From Afipia sp. GAS231 (lineage in GTDB: Bacteria; Pseudomonadota; Alphaproteobacteria; Rhizobiales; Xanthobacteraceae), in assembly GCF_900103365.1 (NCBI RefSeq), contig NZ_LT629703.1:310001-374000 (forward strand): a stretch of DNA of 64,000 bases, given 5' to 3'. A program made the position numbers and the translations under genes. Of this stretch, positions 16,380-24,053 are shown one piece after another; position 1 is the first letter of the stretch; every line of letters starts with the position of its first letter. The notes under the pieces were generated by a model. That model did no database searches and was not told the DNA's origin. It saw only the letters and a program-made list of their open reading frames with translations.

Positions 16380-16754
16380 TCAGGAAACGGTCGGGGGCGC
16401 GCGCGCCTGCGCATGCGAGCCGGCCCGGGAAGCGAATCGCGCAGGTGTGAACTCGGTCCAGACCACGCGCACGGCGGGGGGATCAAAGGAGGTCGCTGCC
16501 GCGATTTGCGGCACATCGACCGGCACCCCGGTCTGCAGCACGCTGCAAACCGAGCAGCATCCGTCGTGGGCGCGATGGCCGGTTGGGTCGGATTGGCCGT
16601 TCGGGGCAGCGCCATTGCCGTGACAGATCACCGCGGCGGCAAGCGGATCGGACGCGGCGATGCTGGCAGCCCAGCAAGCGCCGATCGGTGCGAAAATCTG
16701 CACCACCAGCGCCAACAGAACGATTGGCAGAAACTTATTCAGCCGTGCGCGCAT
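16380..16754 (-). CDS. DUF2946 family small exported protein
   Basis: A 124-residue protein with one N-terminal hydrophobic segment (FLPIVLLALVVQIFAPIGA) and a conserved metal-ligand-like region: CHGNG, GHRAHDGCCSVCSVL. This matches DUF2946, which typically precedes TonB-dependent receptors in copper clusters. The ATG at 16754 is preferred over the adjacent GTG at 16757. It is the first gene of the seven-gene copper operon, 93 bases before the receptor. Confidence 0.85.
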   Translation of the reverse strand: MRARLNKFLPIVLLALVVQIFAPIGACWAASIAASDPLAAAVICHGNGAAPNGQSDPTGHRAHDGCCSVCSVLQTGVPVDVPQIAAATSFDPPAVRVVWTEFTPARFASRAGSHAQARAPPTVS

Positions 16755-17163
16755 CACCAGCCCATCCGAAGCAGAACCTAATCACCTGGAGAGTCCGAAG
16801 TCGAGATCAGGTTCCCGGGTTTTTATTCCGCTGGCCCCGGATTATCCCGCCTGCCGCGGTGTGGGCGCCTCACCGAAAACGGCCTACCAAATTACCGCCT
16901 TTTTCGAGGTACTGCCGCCCATCCGCAACCGATAGTGGTGAAATCTCAATCATTTCGCAGATTGCTGGAATTTTGAACATTCGTTGCTGAAAATGGTGAC
17001 AAGACGAACAAGATGGTCTAACAGTGCGGGCTCAGGCTGGCCGAGAGGTCTTAGTCTGGTGGTCCAAGTCTCGGGAGGAGCCCTGACGCGCACAAGCAGC
17101 GTCGCCTCGGTCATCAAGATCAAATCCAAATCTTCGAGGAAATTAAGGGTCGACACAATTTTT
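16755..17163. other. Intergenic region upstream of the copper operon
   Basis: About 400 bases without a convincing gene. Short open frames exist on both strands (16984-17175 plus, 16950-17156 minus) but show no family features. This region should hold the copper operon promoter; I see no clear metalloregulator operator. The right-hand part, leading to the terminator at 17164, could encode a short unannotated RNA. Confidence 0.4.
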
Positions 17164-17192
17164 GAGCAGGGCTAGCGCCCTGCTCTTTTTTT
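17164..17192 (+). terminator. Strong terminator-like hairpin just before the globin gene
   Basis: GAGCAGGGC (17164-17172) pairs with GCCCTGCTC (17177-17185) around TAGC, followed immediately by seven T (17186-17192). This is a textbook intrinsic terminator on the plus strand. No recognised plus-strand gene lies upstream, and the globin ATG lies 20-32 bases downstream. Confidence 0.85.
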
Positions 17193-17224
17193 CGAAATGC
17201 TCTCTTTTCGAAATGCTCCGCACG

Positions 17225-17632
17225 ATGACGCCATCCAATCCGATCGAGCGAAGTTTCGAAATCGCCGCCGAGCGCTGCGAGGACATCACGCCGCTGGTCT
17301 ATCGCCGCCTGCACCTGGAGCACCCGGAAACGCTGACCATGTTCCGGACCGAAGGCAGCGAACCCGTCAAGGGTTCGATGCTGGCGCTGACGATCGACGC
17401 GATCCTGGATTTCGCAGGGCCCCGCACCGGGCATTTCCGCATGATCGAATGCGAGATTTCCTCGCACGACGCCTATGGCACGCCGCGCGATCTGTTCATC
17501 GCCTTCTTCGGCATCATCGCCTGCACGCTGCGCGAGATCCTCGGTGACGATTGGTCGCCCGAGATCGATGCGGCGTGGCGTAACCTGATCGGCGAGATCG
17601 AAGCGCTGGTCGCCCAAGCCGCACCGGCGTAA
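17225..17632 (+). CDS. Single-domain globin-family protein
   Basis: A 135-residue globin-like protein. ERSFEIAAERCEDITPLVYRRL, then HPETLTMFR, matches the A-to-C helices and CD corner of bacterial hemoglobins. The segment around H81 (EISSHDAYGTPRDL) fits the proximal-histidine region, followed by FIAFFGIIACTLREILGDDWSPEIDAAWRNLI, the G-H helices of the flavohemoglobin family. Heme binding and an oxygen or NO role are inferred from the fold. The start is either 17213 or 17225; both lack a good ribosome-binding site. An earlier in-frame GTG or ATG would lie inside the terminator hairpin. Confidence 0.75.
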   Translation: MTPSNPIERSFEIAAERCEDITPLVYRRLHLEHPETLTMFRTEGSEPVKGSMLALTIDAILDFAGPRTGHFRMIECEISSHDAYGTPRDLFIAFFGIIACTLREILGDDWSPEIDAAWRNLIGEIEALVAQAAPA

Positions 17633-17636
17633 TCCA

Positions 17637-17684
17637 TAGCGTTTTCGAGCGAAGTGGATACCGGTTCGCGTCAAGAAAAAGCGT
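17637..17684 (+). repeat. Dispersed repeat, copy A
   Basis: A block beginning TAGCGTTTTCGAGCGAAGTG and continuing ACCGGTTCGCGT...AAGAAAA..GCGT recurs inverted near 60657-60703. It is followed by a hairpin, GGTTCTGATT/AATCAGAACC, at about 17705-17727. I recall related elements as abundant in Bradyrhizobium intergenic DNA. Confidence 0.75.
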
Positions 17685-17735
17685 CAAAACGAAAGAGTAG
17701 AGCCCGGTTCTGATTCAATCAGAACCGAAAAGGCT

Positions 17736-18089
17736 CTACCCCACGCAGCTTTTGACGAAATCCGCGCGCTGCGGACCGACGATATTCTGATCGATCGCCT
17801 GCTTGAGGCAGTCGAGCCGCGCCTGCATCATGCAAAGCTGCATCTGATCTTTCCGCGCCTGCCCCTTCACCGCTTCAGACGCGGTCTGGCAGGCGAGCTT
17901 TTTTCCGCTCGGCGCCGCAGCGGTAGCCGGACTGGCAGGCGCTGCCGCAGCCGGCGGCGTTGCTGCGGTGGAACCTGCGGGCGCCGGCGCGCTGGTGGAT
18001 TGGGCCAAAGCAACTGTGGAGACAACGGTCGCAGCGACGGTCGCGAGCGCCAGTGAACCGGCGACGATGGCAGCGGCAATAATTCTCAT
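17736..18089 (-). CDS. PsiF-like small exported protein
   Basis: A 117-residue exported protein: signal peptide (about 1-29, ending TVALAQ), an Ala/Pro/Thr-rich linker (30-63), and a C-terminal domain with regularly spaced cysteines (KKLACQTASEAVKGQARKD, LCMMQARLDC, FVKSCVG). The K-G-x-x-R and CL/CVG spacing resembles PsiF repeats of phosphate-starvation proteins. Function unknown. It stands alone between the repeat element and the divergent DUF1800 gene. Confidence 0.65.
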   Translation of the reverse strand: MRIIAAAIVAGSLALATVAATVVSTVALAQSTSAPAPAGSTAATPPAAAAPASPATAAAPSGKKLACQTASEAVKGQARKDQMQLCMMQARLDCLKQAIDQNIVGPQRADFVKSCVG

Positions 18090-18294
18090 GGTCGGAATCC
18101 CCGGATGTTGAGCGGCGCCTTTTTAAGGCGCGCCTCCTGAACGCGTTGTGAATGGAATACGGCTCGTGCCGCCATATTTCTTTCCGACAGTTCATGTTTC
18201 CAACAGCTCGCGCGTCGATTTGCGGTGCGCCCATTCAGAGTTTGTTCAGAAGCAACTCGCTTTACTGCGGCCCTGCAGTTGCCGGGACAGTGAC

Positions 18295-19830
18295 ATGCGC
18301 CGAACACAACGATCATTGCGGATTGCCGTTGGTGGATGCAGCGTGGCGCTGGCGCTGTCGGCGGCATCCGCTGCCGCCGGCGACCTGAAGGCCACCGATT
18401 TTGCCCTGATGGATCGGCTGACATGGGGCGTCACCACGTCGGGCGCGGAACATCTGAGGGCGGTTGGAGCCGACCGCTGGCTCGACGAGCAACTGCACCC
18501 GAAGGATCAGCCTGCGTTGCCGTCATCGGTGCGGTCGCAGATCGAGGCGATGCCCGACGTCCACCGGTTGCCGTTCGATGTCGCCAATGCCTTCGACCAG
18601 CAAAGCCGCACAGCCAACCAGCTCCCCGATCCCGAACAGAAGAAAGCGGCGCAGCAGGCCTTTCAGCAGGCCATGAACGATCGCGGCAAGCAGGCGGCGG
18701 CGCGCAGCATTCTGCGGGCGCTGTACGCACCGGACCAGTTGCGCGAACGGATGGTCTGGTTCTGGTTCAACCACTTCAATGTGCATCTCTACAAGGCCAA
18801 CATCCGCGTCATGATCGGCGACTACGAGGATCACGCGATCCGGCCGTTTGCGATGGGACGCTTCCGCGACCTCTTGTCGGCGACGCTGCGTCATCCGGCG
18901 ATGCTGCGCTATCTCGACAATGCCGATAATGCGGCCGGCCATCTCAACGAGAACTACGCGCGCGAGATCATGGAGCTGCACACCATGGGCGTCGGCTCCG
19001 GCTATACGCAGACCGACGTCGAGGAACTGGCGCGGATTCTGACCGGCGTCGGCATCGACCTCAAGAACGAGGATCCGAAGCTCAAGCCGGAGTTGCAGCC
19101 GCAGTTGTTCCGCGAAGGCGCGTTCGAGTTCAACCCGGCGCGGCATGACTACGGCGACAAGATGTTTCTGGGTCACCCGATCAAGGGCCGCGGTCTCGCC
19201 GAGGTCGACGAGGCGCTCGACATCCTGTGCCGGCAGCCGGCCACCGCCAACCGGATCGCGCAGAAGCTCGCGACCTATTTCGTCAGCGATACGCCACCCG
19301 CGGCGCTGGTACAGCGCATGGCGCAGACCTTTCAGAAGACCGATGGCGACATCTCAGCCGTGCTGTCGACGATGGTGCACGCGCCCGAATTCACCGCCTC
19401 GCTGAAGTCAGGCGCCAAGTTCAAGGACAGCGTCCAGTACGTATTGTCGGCCGTGCGCATGGCCTATGACGACAAGGTCATCCTCAATACCGGCCCGATC
19501 CAGAACTGGCTCAATCGATTGGCCGAAGGCCTGTTCAACCGTCCGACCCCGGACGGCTACCCGCTGACCTCGGCGACCTGGAACGGCCCGGGCCAGATGA
19601 TGGTGCGGTTCGAGATCGCCCGCCAGATCGGCTCGGGATCATCAGGCCTGTTCAAGCCGGATGTTCCGAATGCTACGGACCAACCGGCGTTTCCGCTGAT
19701 TCAGAACGCGCTGTTTTTCGGCAGCCTGCGGCAGACGTTGAGCGCCACGACGCAGGCAGCACTTGATCAGGCGGTATCGCCACAGGACTGGAACACGCTG
19801 TTTCTGTCATCGCCGGAATTCATGCACTGA
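18295..19830 (+). CDS. DUF1800 domain exported protein
   Basis: A 511-residue protein with an N-terminal signal segment (VALALSAASAAAG) and a DUF1800 domain covering most of the chain. Recognisable stretches are RERMVWFWFNHFNVH, HLNENYAREIMELHTMG, YTQTDVEELARILTGVGID, and FNPARHDYGDKMFLG. Members are nearly always followed by a DUF1501 gene, as here 28 bases on; the pair is thought to act on or assemble something outside the cytoplasm, but no activity is established. The ATG at 18295 gives a normal signal peptide, whereas the longer frame does not. Confidence 0.88.
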   Translation: MRRTQRSLRIAVGGCSVALALSAASAAAGDLKATDFALMDRLTWGVTTSGAEHLRAVGADRWLDEQLHPKDQPALPSSVRSQIEAMPDVHRLPFDVANAFDQQSRTANQLPDPEQKKAAQQAFQQAMNDRGKQAAARSILRALYAPDQLRERMVWFWFNHFNVHLYKANIRVMIGDYEDHAIRPFAMGRFRDLLSATLRHPAMLRYLDNADNAAGHLNENYAREIMELHTMGVGSGYTQTDVEELARILTGVGIDLKNEDPKLKPELQPQLFREGAFEFNPARHDYGDKMFLGHPIKGRGLAEVDEALDILCRQPATANRIAQKLATYFVSDTPPAALVQRMAQTFQKTDGDISAVLSTMVHAPEFTASLKSGAKFKDSVQYVLSAVRMAYDDKVILNTGPIQNWLNRLAEGLFNRPTPDGYPLTSATWNGPGQMMVRFEIARQIGSGSSGLFKPDVPNATDQPAFPLIQNALFFGSLRQTLSATTQAALDQAVSPQDWNTLFLSSPEFMH

Positions 19831-19858
19831 CCCACCTTTGCGAGAAGGAGCCCATCCG

Positions 19859-21049
19859 ATGAACCGTCGCGAACTGATCAAGGCCTTCGCCGCCACCGCC
19901 TCGCTGACCGTCGCCGGAAGAGTCTGGGCGGCGCCCTCCACCGACGCGCGGCTCTTGGTGGTGTTTTTGCGCGGCGCCTATGACGCCGCCAATGTCGTGG
20001 TGCCGACGGGCAGCGATTTCTATTACGCCTCGCGGCCGACGCTTGCGATCGCCCGGCCGGATGTCGGAAATCCCAACGCGGCGCTGGCGCTGAATTCCGA
20101 CTGGGGCCTGCACCCGGCGCTGCGCGACAGCCTTTATCCGCTCTGGGCCAAACGCGAGATCGCGTTCATTCCCTTCGCGGGACCGGCCGACGACACCAGC
20201 CGCAGCCATTTCGAAACCCAGGACACGATCGAACTCGGCCAGGCCGTCAGCGGCTCGCGCGACTACCGCTCCGGCTTCATGAGCCGGCTGGCGGCGGAGC
20301 TCACCCGGGTCAAACCGATTGCCTTTACCGACCAGTTGCCGCTGACGTTCCGCGGCAAGGCGCAGATCCCCAATGTCGGCATCAACGCGGTCGGCAAGCC
20401 CGCGATCGACGACCGCCAGGCCAAGCTCATCAAGCAGATGTATGCGCACAGCGACCTCGCCTCCGCCGTCGAGGAAGGCTTCAAGGTGCGCGACGACGTC
20501 TACCGCTCGATCTCGGAGGAAATGACCGCCGCCAACCGCGGCGCGGTGTCGCCGCGCGGTTTTGAGCTGTCCGCCCGCCGCATCGGCCGGCTGATGCGCG
20601 AGCAGTATAATCTCGGCTTCGTCGACGTCGGCGGCTGGGACACCCACGTCAACCAGGGCGCGGCGCAAGGCTACCTCGCCGACCGGCTCGGCGAACTGGG
20701 TCGGGCGCTAGCGGGATTTGCCGAGGAAGTCGGCCCGGCCTGGCGCGACACCGTCGTGGTCACGATCTCCGAGTTCGGGCGGACGTTCCGGGAAAACGGC
20801 GACCGCGGCACCGACCACGGCCATGGCAGCGCCTACTGGGTGCTCGGCGGCGGCATCAACGGCGGGCGGATTCTGGGCGAACAGGTCAAGGTCGAACAGG
20901 CAAAGCTGTTCCAGAACCGCGATTACCCGGTGCTGACCGACTACCGCAGCCTGTTCGCCGGCCTGCTGCAGCGCATGTATGGCCTGCAGACAGCGAGCCT
21001 GGAGCGGATATTCGCCGCCACCCGGCCGGCCGATCTCGGAATCGTCTAG
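19859..21049 (+). CDS. DUF1501 family exported protein
   Basis: A 396-residue partner of DUF1800. MNRRELIKAFAATASLTVAG has the twin-arginine-like RRELIK start expected for DUF1501 proteins, which resemble sulfatase/phosphatase folds. Conserved pieces include LLVVFLRGAYDAANVVVP, GLHPALRDSLYPLW, GFVDVGGWDTHVNQG and VTISEFGRTFRENGDRGTDHGHG, whose Asp/His cluster could bind metal. AGAAGGAG lies 8 bases before the ATG. It is the second gene of the two-gene operon. Confidence 0.9.
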   Translation: MNRRELIKAFAATASLTVAGRVWAAPSTDARLLVVFLRGAYDAANVVVPTGSDFYYASRPTLAIARPDVGNPNAALALNSDWGLHPALRDSLYPLWAKREIAFIPFAGPADDTSRSHFETQDTIELGQAVSGSRDYRSGFMSRLAAELTRVKPIAFTDQLPLTFRGKAQIPNVGINAVGKPAIDDRQAKLIKQMYAHSDLASAVEEGFKVRDDVYRSISEEMTAANRGAVSPRGFELSARRIGRLMREQYNLGFVDVGGWDTHVNQGAAQGYLADRLGELGRALAGFAEEVGPAWRDTVVVTISEFGRTFRENGDRGTDHGHGSAYWVLGGGINGGRILGEQVKVEQAKLFQNRDYPVLTDYRSLFAGLLQRMYGLQTASLERIFAATRPADLGIV

Positions 21050-21073
21050 GCCCGGCGGAGCCCGGTACGCGTC

Positions 21074-21421
21074 CTATTCCCGCTCCAGAAAATTCGATCC
21101 GATATCGGCCTTCTTCTTGATCGGATCGAAGTCGCAATAGACGCTGTCGGCGACCAGCGTATAGCTCGCGATCACGGTGTCCTTGTCGGGCCTGACCGAA
21201 TTCAGGCCGACCACGGCGGTCTGCTTGCCGCCATTCCATTTGAACGGGGTCGTGCTCGGCGCCTTCTCGCAGGCCGCCACCGCGTCGGCAAACACTGCGC
21301 CCTCGACGAAGGCCTTGACCGTGCGAAGCTGACCCAGCGTCTTCCAGTTCATGTAGAACGATCCCGCAAGGCCGGCGATGAGCAGGACCACCAGTACTGC
21401 CATGACCCTTTGAAACGTCAT
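21074..21421 (-). CDS. Membrane-anchored hypothetical protein
   Basis: A 115-residue protein with one N-terminal membrane segment (MTFQRVMAVLVVLLIAGLAG) and a small extracytoplasmic domain with two cysteines (AACEKAP, YCDFDP), probably disulfide-linked. No family recognised. The ATG at 21421 has AGGAA just upstream. It is convergent with the DUF1501 gene, 24 bases away. Confidence 0.65.
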   Translation of the reverse strand: MTFQRVMAVLVVLLIAGLAGSFYMNWKTLGQLRTVKAFVEGAVFADAVAACEKAPSTTPFKWNGGKQTAVVGLNSVRPDKDTVIASYTLVADSVYCDFDPIKKKADIGSNFLERE

Positions 21422-21618
21422 TTCCTGTTCTCCAAAACCACGCAAATCCCTATAAAATCGCAAGCAAATCCGACGGACCCGACGCAAAAGTTCCCCCTGT
21501 GGAAACCCGGAATATGACTATCGCATCTTGCGGACTTTGTCCGAACCGGATTTCCTGCCTGCAACCGCCAGACATCGCGATTCATCCAGCCTTTGATCGG
21601 GCAAGGCATATCTGACCG

Positions 21619-22215
21619 ATGACCACCGACGATCTCGAAACCATCGCGTTGCGTCCCGCCGTCGTCGATGGCGTGCGGCTGGATGACAATTTCGAGGTGG
21701 TCTGGCGCGGCCTCCCCGTTGGACGAATTTTGAAGCAGCCCGACAGTGCGCACTGGTGGTGGGGCTGCAATGTCTATGGCCAGCCGGCGACCCCGGGCGA
21801 CCGCGGGCCGGCGATCAATTTCAAGGATTGCCAGGTCCGGTTCAAACTCGCCTGGGCGAGGATCAGGCCGACACTGACCGACGAAGCGATCGCGGCCGCC
21901 ACCCGGCACGCCGAAACGCTGCAGCCCCAACAACCGGTTACAACGGGGCAACCCGCCCAGGAACGGCTTCAGGTCCTGGAAAACAACCGCGCCGCGCTGC
22001 GCCACCGGGTGCTGAAATCGGGCTCGATCGAATTCAATGGCGGCGTCATCGATTGCCTGGTCCGGAATATCTCGGAGACCGGCGCCGCCCTGGAGGTCGC
22101 AAGCCCGCTCGGCATACCCCCGACATTCAATCTGGTGATCGCCGGCGACCACTCCAGCCGCCGCTGTCAGGTCGCCTGGCGCAAGGACAAGCGGATCGGC
22201 GTTTCCTTCACGTGA
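21619..22215 (+). CDS. PilZ domain protein with novel N-terminal domain
   Basis: A 198-residue protein. The C-terminal third is a PilZ-like domain: RAALRHRVLKSGSIEF (arginines at about 124-130) and RNISETGAALEV (150-160), the two c-di-GMP-binding signatures in slightly altered form, ending in AWRKDKRIGVSF. Residues 1-115, with a WWWGCNVYG motif near 46-54, belong to no family I know. It probably reports c-di-GMP levels to an unknown target. Confidence 0.75.
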   Translation: MTTDDLETIALRPAVVDGVRLDDNFEVVWRGLPVGRILKQPDSAHWWWGCNVYGQPATPGDRGPAINFKDCQVRFKLAWARIRPTLTDEAIAAATRHAETLQPQQPVTTGQPAQERLQVLENNRAALRHRVLKSGSIEFNGGVIDCLVRNISETGAALEVASPLGIPPTFNLVIAGDHSSRRCQVAWRKDKRIGVSFT

Positions 22216-22467
22216 ACGCCGCGTCCAGCCGGGAGGCGGTCTTTCGTAGCGCAAGACAAGGTATTCGTGCGGCCATTCTTCGAGCGCCATCACAACGACT
22301 GACTTGCATCGTTGCATCATCGGTCAGTGACAGGCACGCGAACACCCCTTGCGGTTGCAGCGACGATCGCGCTTGCCCTCGCGTTGAATTGGATGCAAAC
22401 TTTGCCTACCTGCAATGACGTACTTGCGGCGCTTGAACGTCATGACATCTGACGCTTTCAGGTGACG

Positions 22468-22599
22468 AACCCCGGCGGCATCTTCCCCATGGGATCGGAC
22501 AACCACTACCCGGAGGAAGCACCGGCTCATCGCGTCACGGTCGACGGCTTCCGGATCGAGCACCACACACCTCCAGACGTTATCCGAGGACCGGTCTGA
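22468..22599 (+). pseudogene. Remnant of a formylglycine-generating-enzyme (SUMF1/EgtB-like) gene
   Basis: A plus-strand frame reads NPGGIFPMGSDNHYPEEAP then AHRVTVDGFRIE, which is the unmistakable N-terminal entry of FGE-sulfatase domain proteins (GG-x-F-x-MGS-D...EEAPxHxVxVDGFxI). The similarity stops after about 31 codons; the frame then runs into unrelated sequence and a TGA at 22597. There is an in-frame stop shortly upstream (TGA at 22450), no start codon in context, and the catalytic C-terminus is absent. It is a deletion remnant. The rest of the 22216-22622 interval shows nothing coding. Confidence 0.75.
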
Positions 22600-22622
22600 A
22601 GACCTTGCAAAGAGCAGGCTTG

Positions 22623-23984
22623 GTGAAAAAACGAAAGGGTAATGCGAGTGGAGCGACGCGATTGAAATCAATCAAACTACCCATGTGGCTTCGCATTGTG
22701 CTGCTCCTGATTGTCGCTGTTCTCGGGACGGGTGCAGGTGTATTTGCCTATCACTACTACAAGCATCCCGCAGCCCTCACCGTCGCCGTCGGTTCAATCG
22801 ATGGTGAAGCCGCCAGGGCGATGACCGTGATTGCGAACCGGCTCGTTTCGGACAACGCTCCGGTGCGGTTGACGATTGTCGACACCGGCAGTGCGGTCGA
22901 GGCCGCCAACGCATTTTCGGCCGGGAAAGCCGACCTCGCCGCCGTGCGGGGTGACGTCGGCGATTTGTCGCAAGCGCAAGCCGTCGTTATCCTGGCCCAT
23001 TTGACCGCGCTGATCGTCGCGCCGCCGGGTTCATCCCTGGACAGCGTCGACGCGCTGAAAACACGCCGGGTTGGCGTGATAGGTGGCGAGGCGAACGCCA
23101 GGCTGGTCGATGTCTTGAGCAAGACCTATGGCCTGTCGAAGGCAAAGGTCTTCAGGGACATCGCGATAGCGGATGTCAGGGCGGCGTTTCAATCAAAGGA
23201 CATCAACGCTTTGCTGGTCGCGATCCCTCTGACCGAGAAGTATTTGTCGCTGGTTAAGGGATTTTTCCAGCAGGGTCCGAAAACGTCGCCGGTGCTGATT
23301 TCGATCGATTCCGCGGGCGCCATCGCCGAAACCGAACGGGCCTATGAAAGCTTCGACGTGCCCAAGGGAACACTGCGCGGAGTCCCGCCCGTGCCCGAGG
23401 ATGATCTAACCACGCTTCGAACGTCGCTCTATCTGGTCGCGAACAAGAAGCTCAGCTCCAATACGATCGCAACGCTGACGCAGACCATTATGGGTGTGCG
23501 GAGAGAGCTGCTCGGCGAACAGCCGATCTTTGCGCAGATCGCCGCCGCCAGCACCGACTCCGATGCCTTCATTCCCGTCCACCCCGGAGCGGCGGCGTTC
23601 TACAACGGCACGCAACAGAGCTTCATGGATCAATACTCAAACGAGATATTTCTGGCGCCAATGATGTTGGGCGGCATCGCCTCGGTGCTCGCGGCAGCCT
23701 GGAAATTCCTGGGGATCGGGAATCCGGAAACCATTCAAGGCCCGCTCGATTCACTCTACGCGCTGGCACGGCGGATACGTAAAGCCACTACCGACGCCGA
23801 GCTCGAAGCGATCGAGGATGAAATCGACGGCATTCTAAGGGCACAGCGCGCGCTGGCGGCGAGCGGCGACGAAAATGCGATCGATGCTTCCACATTGAAT
23901 GTCGCAGCTCATCGGCTGGAGAACTTGATTCACGATCGGCGAATGATGCTTGCGGCGAGACCGGAGATCGTGTCCGCCGCCTGA
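22623..23984 (+). CDS. Membrane-anchored TAXI-family (NMT1-like) binding protein
   Basis: A 453-residue protein with an N-terminal membrane anchor (WLRIVLLLIVAVLGTGAGVFAY) and a two-lobed periplasmic binding domain of the TAXI type (TVAVGSIDGEAARAMTVIANRL, LAAVRGDVGDLSQAQAV, VGVIGGEANARLVDVL). A second hydrophobic segment near 345-365 (FLAPMMLGGIASVLAAAW) and a cytoplasmic helical tail follow. No TRAP permease gene is nearby, so it may sense rather than transport. The start is uncertain: GTG at 22623 or TTG at 22620 or 22605; the first clear ATG (22683) would cut into the anchor. Likely operon with the DUF4239 gene. Confidence 0.75.
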   Translation: MKKRKGNASGATRLKSIKLPMWLRIVLLLIVAVLGTGAGVFAYHYYKHPAALTVAVGSIDGEAARAMTVIANRLVSDNAPVRLTIVDTGSAVEAANAFSAGKADLAAVRGDVGDLSQAQAVVILAHLTALIVAPPGSSLDSVDALKTRRVGVIGGEANARLVDVLSKTYGLSKAKVFRDIAIADVRAAFQSKDINALLVAIPLTEKYLSLVKGFFQQGPKTSPVLISIDSAGAIAETERAYESFDVPKGTLRGVPPVPEDDLTTLRTSLYLVANKKLSSNTIATLTQTIMGVRRELLGEQPIFAQIAAASTDSDAFIPVHPGAAAFYNGTQQSFMDQYSNEIFLAPMMLGGIASVLAAAWKFLGIGNPETIQGPLDSLYALARRIRKATTDAELEAIEDEIDGILRAQRALAASGDENAIDASTLNVAAHRLENLIHDRRMMLAARPEIVSAA

Positions 23985-24053
23985 GAAGGTATGGGCGGAT
24001 TTTGGGGAGACCGAAGCCATCAGCGCTTTCAAGATGGCGGAGAATTCGCAGGT

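Noticed and set aside
16755..16990. A cobalamin or other riboswitch ahead of the TonB-receptor operon
   Set aside because: Such receptors often have one, but I could not find the conserved B12-box or a comparable aptamer core on the minus strand.
16950..17175. Short open frames on both strands upstream of the globin gene
   Set aside because: Neither has a ribosome-binding site or recognisable motif; a non-coding transcript is a better explanation for the terminator.
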